64,000 nt of DNA from contig JAVHKY010000067.1 in the NCBI GenBank assembly GCA_035079385.1, forward strand, positions 124,001-188,000, given 5' to 3'. The translations under genes were made by a program, and so were the position numbers. Source of the DNA: Aspidiotus rigidus (lineage: Eukaryota; Arthropoda; Insecta; Hemiptera; Diaspididae). Below are positions 60,528 through 64,000 of the stretch, piece after piece. The stretch's first letter is position 1, and every line of letters starts with the position of its first letter. Below the pieces are notes generated by a model that worked only from the letters and a program-made list of their open reading frames with translations, searched no databases and was not told where the DNA came from.

Positions 60528-63500
60528 AGTCCCTTTTCTATAAAATTATCCAGACGACGATTAATTTTTGCGGCAGCCCGGGCTTCGAGTCTGTTTCAGG
60601 CGATCTTAAATTTGTACTTTAGATTTTCGGTTGCCCCATTTATTTGTTGTTCAAGACATGTGCATGTCTTTAGGCTTGGGGTCAGTGACCTTGACCTACT
60701 TCACAGTCATGGAAAAATTTCGACTTCTAGCCACCATTATACTAGGCCTAGACTTATACTGCTATAGTAGTATAGGCTTAATATACAGTATACTAGCCTT
60801 TTACCGATTAGGCAGTTGTACTAGGTTTAGCAGAGGCTCCCACTTAATGAAGTCATCAATAACTTTGACCTACTTTAGGTACATCAAAAATTTTAATCTG
60901 TAGTCTTCATCATATATAGGCCTGATAAACAGTATACTAAGAATGGAGGCGAACGTGCACAAGCAGCCTAGTAGACAATCGATATATCAATACAATCAAG
61001 ATCGATATATTGATAAAACGCTCAAAGACATATTATACATAATTCAATGTTTGGTGCTCTTTTAGCATACAATCTGTCGGTGCTAAACGATCTTAAATGC
61101 GATATCTCCGCGCTTACACGTATAATATGGTCGAGAAGCGACGGAAGAATCGGATGAATGAATGGATGTCCGTCCTTTGACGCATAGCGAAGGGTTAACA
61201 AACGTTCGGACCTTGCGAGAGGACAAGGTAATGCCGGTCCGAATATATTTGGAAGTCAAGGGAATGTCATCAGTTACTGTGACTAAAAAGGTGAAGGGTA
61301 CATGCGAAGACCTCTGGCAAAAGAAGTACAATCGCGGCCGAATGTTGGCGATTATGTGCCACCGCAAAACGAAGATGGGGAGGTGGACGTCCAAAATAAT
61401 AGAAACCACGCGTTGTGCTCGAGTGGGTGGCCCATGAGTATTCAGCTTGAAAAAGGGAAGAGACTGCCGGTCATGACAACGACTTACGGTCGGCGATTTT
61501 CTTTTTCGAATACAAACCACTTTGTTTCCTCATCTGGTAGACCGCATACTGAAACAACACCTTATGTTCTTTCATGGAGTGGAAAGATTTATTTTCCTCT
61601 GGGCTCCCTCTTGCCTCTCTAAGTCCTTATTCCCCGCAAAATTGATACAATTGACCATTACAGAATGACTCACTCCAAAAATACATTGAGGCACTTGAAT
61701 GGAATTTGTTCATTTTCAAGCATTAAAAGGGTATTGAAACACTTACCACACCTCCCATTCACACTCTGAAGCTCTTTATAACTCCTTATCACGTCTAGAC
61801 AACGTTTTCCTGCAAAACTCCTCCCACCCCCTTATTCATCCCTTGCTTCTGACGTCGAGCTAAATGGTTCATTATACAGTTGCTAGAAGCACGAGTCAAT
61901 GAAAATTGTATTCTGGTAAAAGTAAGGTTGACAAAACACTGGGCATAGGGGAAAGAGGTAAAAATATCGTTGGAAAAATGATCACAATAGGTAGACCGAG
62001 AAGACCACCGATACAAACTTTACTCATGAGCAGGTTTGAAAGGACGACATTGGGTAGGAGAGCAAATTTTGAGAAAAAAACGCCACAGGTTAGTTACAGC
62101 GCAATTTTTACTCCATTAGTACGTACACTCAAATATAAAAGCATAAAAAAAAGATTAGCACACCTTCTTACAATTTTAAAATATTGGTGTAGTGCCACAA
62201 AATGAGATTCTGAATTCGAAAGTAGGCTGTAAGTGACTTCAATATTTACATCGTCCCGTGAGAAATTTTCAACGACGCGTTTTCTCGTTTACAGAACTCA
62301 TTCACCTTGCAACAACAAATTCACGAAACGAACGTACGAAACTACAAAATCTGCGAAGAACGTAAATGAAGCGAAAATTTGCGTCCGTTATGACGATGAC
62401 AACGATGAAAAGAGTAAAAACACAATAAAAACGTCTAGAGCTGACACTACAGAACAATTTCTTTTTCCGCTTGTAAAATTTACCGACCTCGACCTCGCTA
62501 TGTCACCATAAGTTCGCGCACTATTGAGTTCGTCGAATCTTGAGATTCTGCGAAGGGGTTTGAGAAAGACAGAAAGCGAAGAAAAAGAATTGAGAAATTT
62601 GGGTATTCGGTGTACACACAAATGAGCAAACATGTGCAGTATCACGAGTTATTTACCGTTTTAATGTATAATAACATGAGACAATTTTAGCGTTTCACAA
62701 CACATTGTACATAGATGCAAGACCAACGTGAAGATCATCTGGGGGAGAACAATACTCTAAATTGGCCATAAACGAAAATTTCGAACGACGTGACGCGATT
62801 ATTTTATCATACCGACAAGAAGTCCCGAGTTCAAGATTTTCGAAGGGAAGGCGAATTCATAAAGAAATCATCTGCTGATGGCAGATTTCTCCCCGGGCCT
62901 CGTCCCTAAATGAATGTATCCCCGAGAGATCCATAGAGATCCATGCCTGCGGTTTTAGTAGTAAAATATTAGTATTTTAGGTAATCTTATCATCCACTAC
63001 TAAGAAAGTGCGCAACATCTCTTCTTTACATACTCCTAAAACGTGTTTAAATAAATATCATAAAGTTTTTCCATTTACCTCGTAGTTTTCCTAACTATGG
63101 TCAGTCTTTTGAAGTCCCAACACCTTTTCGTTTTCTCGTCTTTGAGAAGTGGAACGAGTTTTGAAAATGAGTGATTCTTTTAAAGTAATAATGTGAACAC
63201 CACATATGGACTTTTTATGATCTCTGTTTTGCGAGCAAAAGGCTGTAAAGTTGTCTTTATGGTTTCTTCTGTACGAAGTACATACCGAGCACTACTGTAA
63301 AATCAAGAATTTCGTCTACAAATTCACGAAATGCGGGAGTAATAAATTCCTGAGTTTACGTGCACGAAAGACTGTAAGATTTGACAAGGTTGTAAAGTGT
63401 ACTTCTAATCTCCGTGTACGGCAAAATATCTCGCTAATGAAGAAGGCGAAGGGATTAATTGCCTGATCGTACTTTTGTAAAGGCTTGTTGGCGCTCGTTC

Positions 63501-63863
63501 AGGACCAGCAAGTTCGCGTCGTAAACAATTAAACTGAAAAAAGTCGTTATCGTGGATATTACAAGAAATGAGCTGAACGTTGATATCAACCGAATTCGGG
63601 CCTGATGGCAGCGCTAGTAACGCGCACAACTAAGACTAAGAAATTAACGGGTGGTGCGTTTGTAAACAATTTTACGCTCTAAAAATTTTGTTCTCTCAAT
63701 TTTTCTTTTAAATCCTTTCGTCCCCAAGTTAGGTATCTCGCGAACATTTCAATGGAGAAATCACGCCGATCCTTTTTTCGATTTCGTCGACCATAACGCT
63801 CCTGGCGGATGGCCGCAGCAAAATGGAATTAGAAAACCATCGATTTTCATGAACGTTTTGTAG
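60528..63863. other. Upstream flank, no recognised exon
   Basis: 60660-60930 carries the 'ttatactaggcct' type repeat seen near 4560-4740. 61083-61622 is GC-richer with three long overlapping open frames (145 codons minus, 91 and 106 plus), none recognised. A candidate minus-strand donor (GAG|GTAAATGG, near 63074-63082) could end a 5' UTR exon of the pinocchio-like gene; this is speculative. Confidence 0.35.
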
Positions 63864-64000
63864 TTCTAATGATCATGCAGATGTTTTAGGTCTTGAAATT
63901 TTGGATGAGGATTGCGACTCCAATTCACCGAGTGATTCTTTGCCCGAAGCAGGCGTAAGCATCTCAACACTCATCAAAAACCGCAAAAAGCTAAGATTCT
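63864..64000 (+). CDS. Partial coding exon running off the window
   Basis: After a possible acceptor (gttttgtag ending 63863) an open frame reads SNDHADVLGLEILDEDCDSN, SPSDSLPEAGVSIS, then TLIKNRKKLRF to the window end. The acidic/Ser-rich composition, lack of stops and basic end look like real protein. I do not recognise the family. No in-frame Met precedes it, so an upstream exon would be needed, and none was identified in the few hundred bases before it. Confidence 0.4.

Noticed and set aside
61083..61520. 145-codon minus-strand ORF as an upstream coding exon of the pinocchio-like gene
   Set aside because: No splice path joins it in frame to the exon at 57600-57753, and it has no recognised motif.

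Overview
This is AT-rich (roughly 35% GC by eye), intron-bearing, transposon-rich animal DNA. It is almost certainly from an insect. There is a jockey-clade retrotransposon, a pinocchio-like gene, and a CXC-type transposon ORF of a kind common in hemipterans. A hemipteran is a reasonable guess, not a demonstrated fact. No bacterial genes, CRISPR array, rRNA or tRNA was recognised.

Layout. 1-11.4 kb is a transposon graveyard: one weak hypothetical ORF, jockey fragments in both orientations, a ~1.4 kb foldback carrying a broken CXC-type gene, and a 5'-truncated jockey (8428-11346) that was itself hit by a 1.1 kb hAT-like element. 11.4-15.4 kb is AT-rich with no recognisable gene.

15.4-20.5 kb holds two tandem minus-strand PGAP2-like genes, each with four coding exons and matching intron phases. 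Both read through in frame. 24.1-26.1 kb holds a complete minus-strand NF-YA gene (six coding exons, 252 aa), with a cluster of CCAAT boxes just upstream.

33.9-57.7 kb is one minus-strand gene resembling Drosophila pinocchio (three coding exons, 139 aa). Its 17 kb and 6.4 kb introns have filled with LINE fragments, hAT-, Tc1/mariner- and unclassified MITEs, and decayed tandem repeats. A second short exon, on the plus strand, runs off the right edge (63864-64000).

The best candidate for something undescribed is a 1.35 kb transposon present twice (48544-49893 and 59167-60518). Each copy is flanked by its own perfect 9-bp target duplication and has imperfect 25-bp terminal inverted repeats. The copies are about 98% identical by eye and share an internal 139-codon frame broken by one TAG. 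The genes do not form a pathway: PGAP2 acts on GPI-anchor remodelling, NF-YA is a CCAAT-binding transcription factor subunit, and pinocchio is an insect protein linked to olfactory behaviour. All splice models come from reading GT/AG sites and frames by eye, without transcripts.
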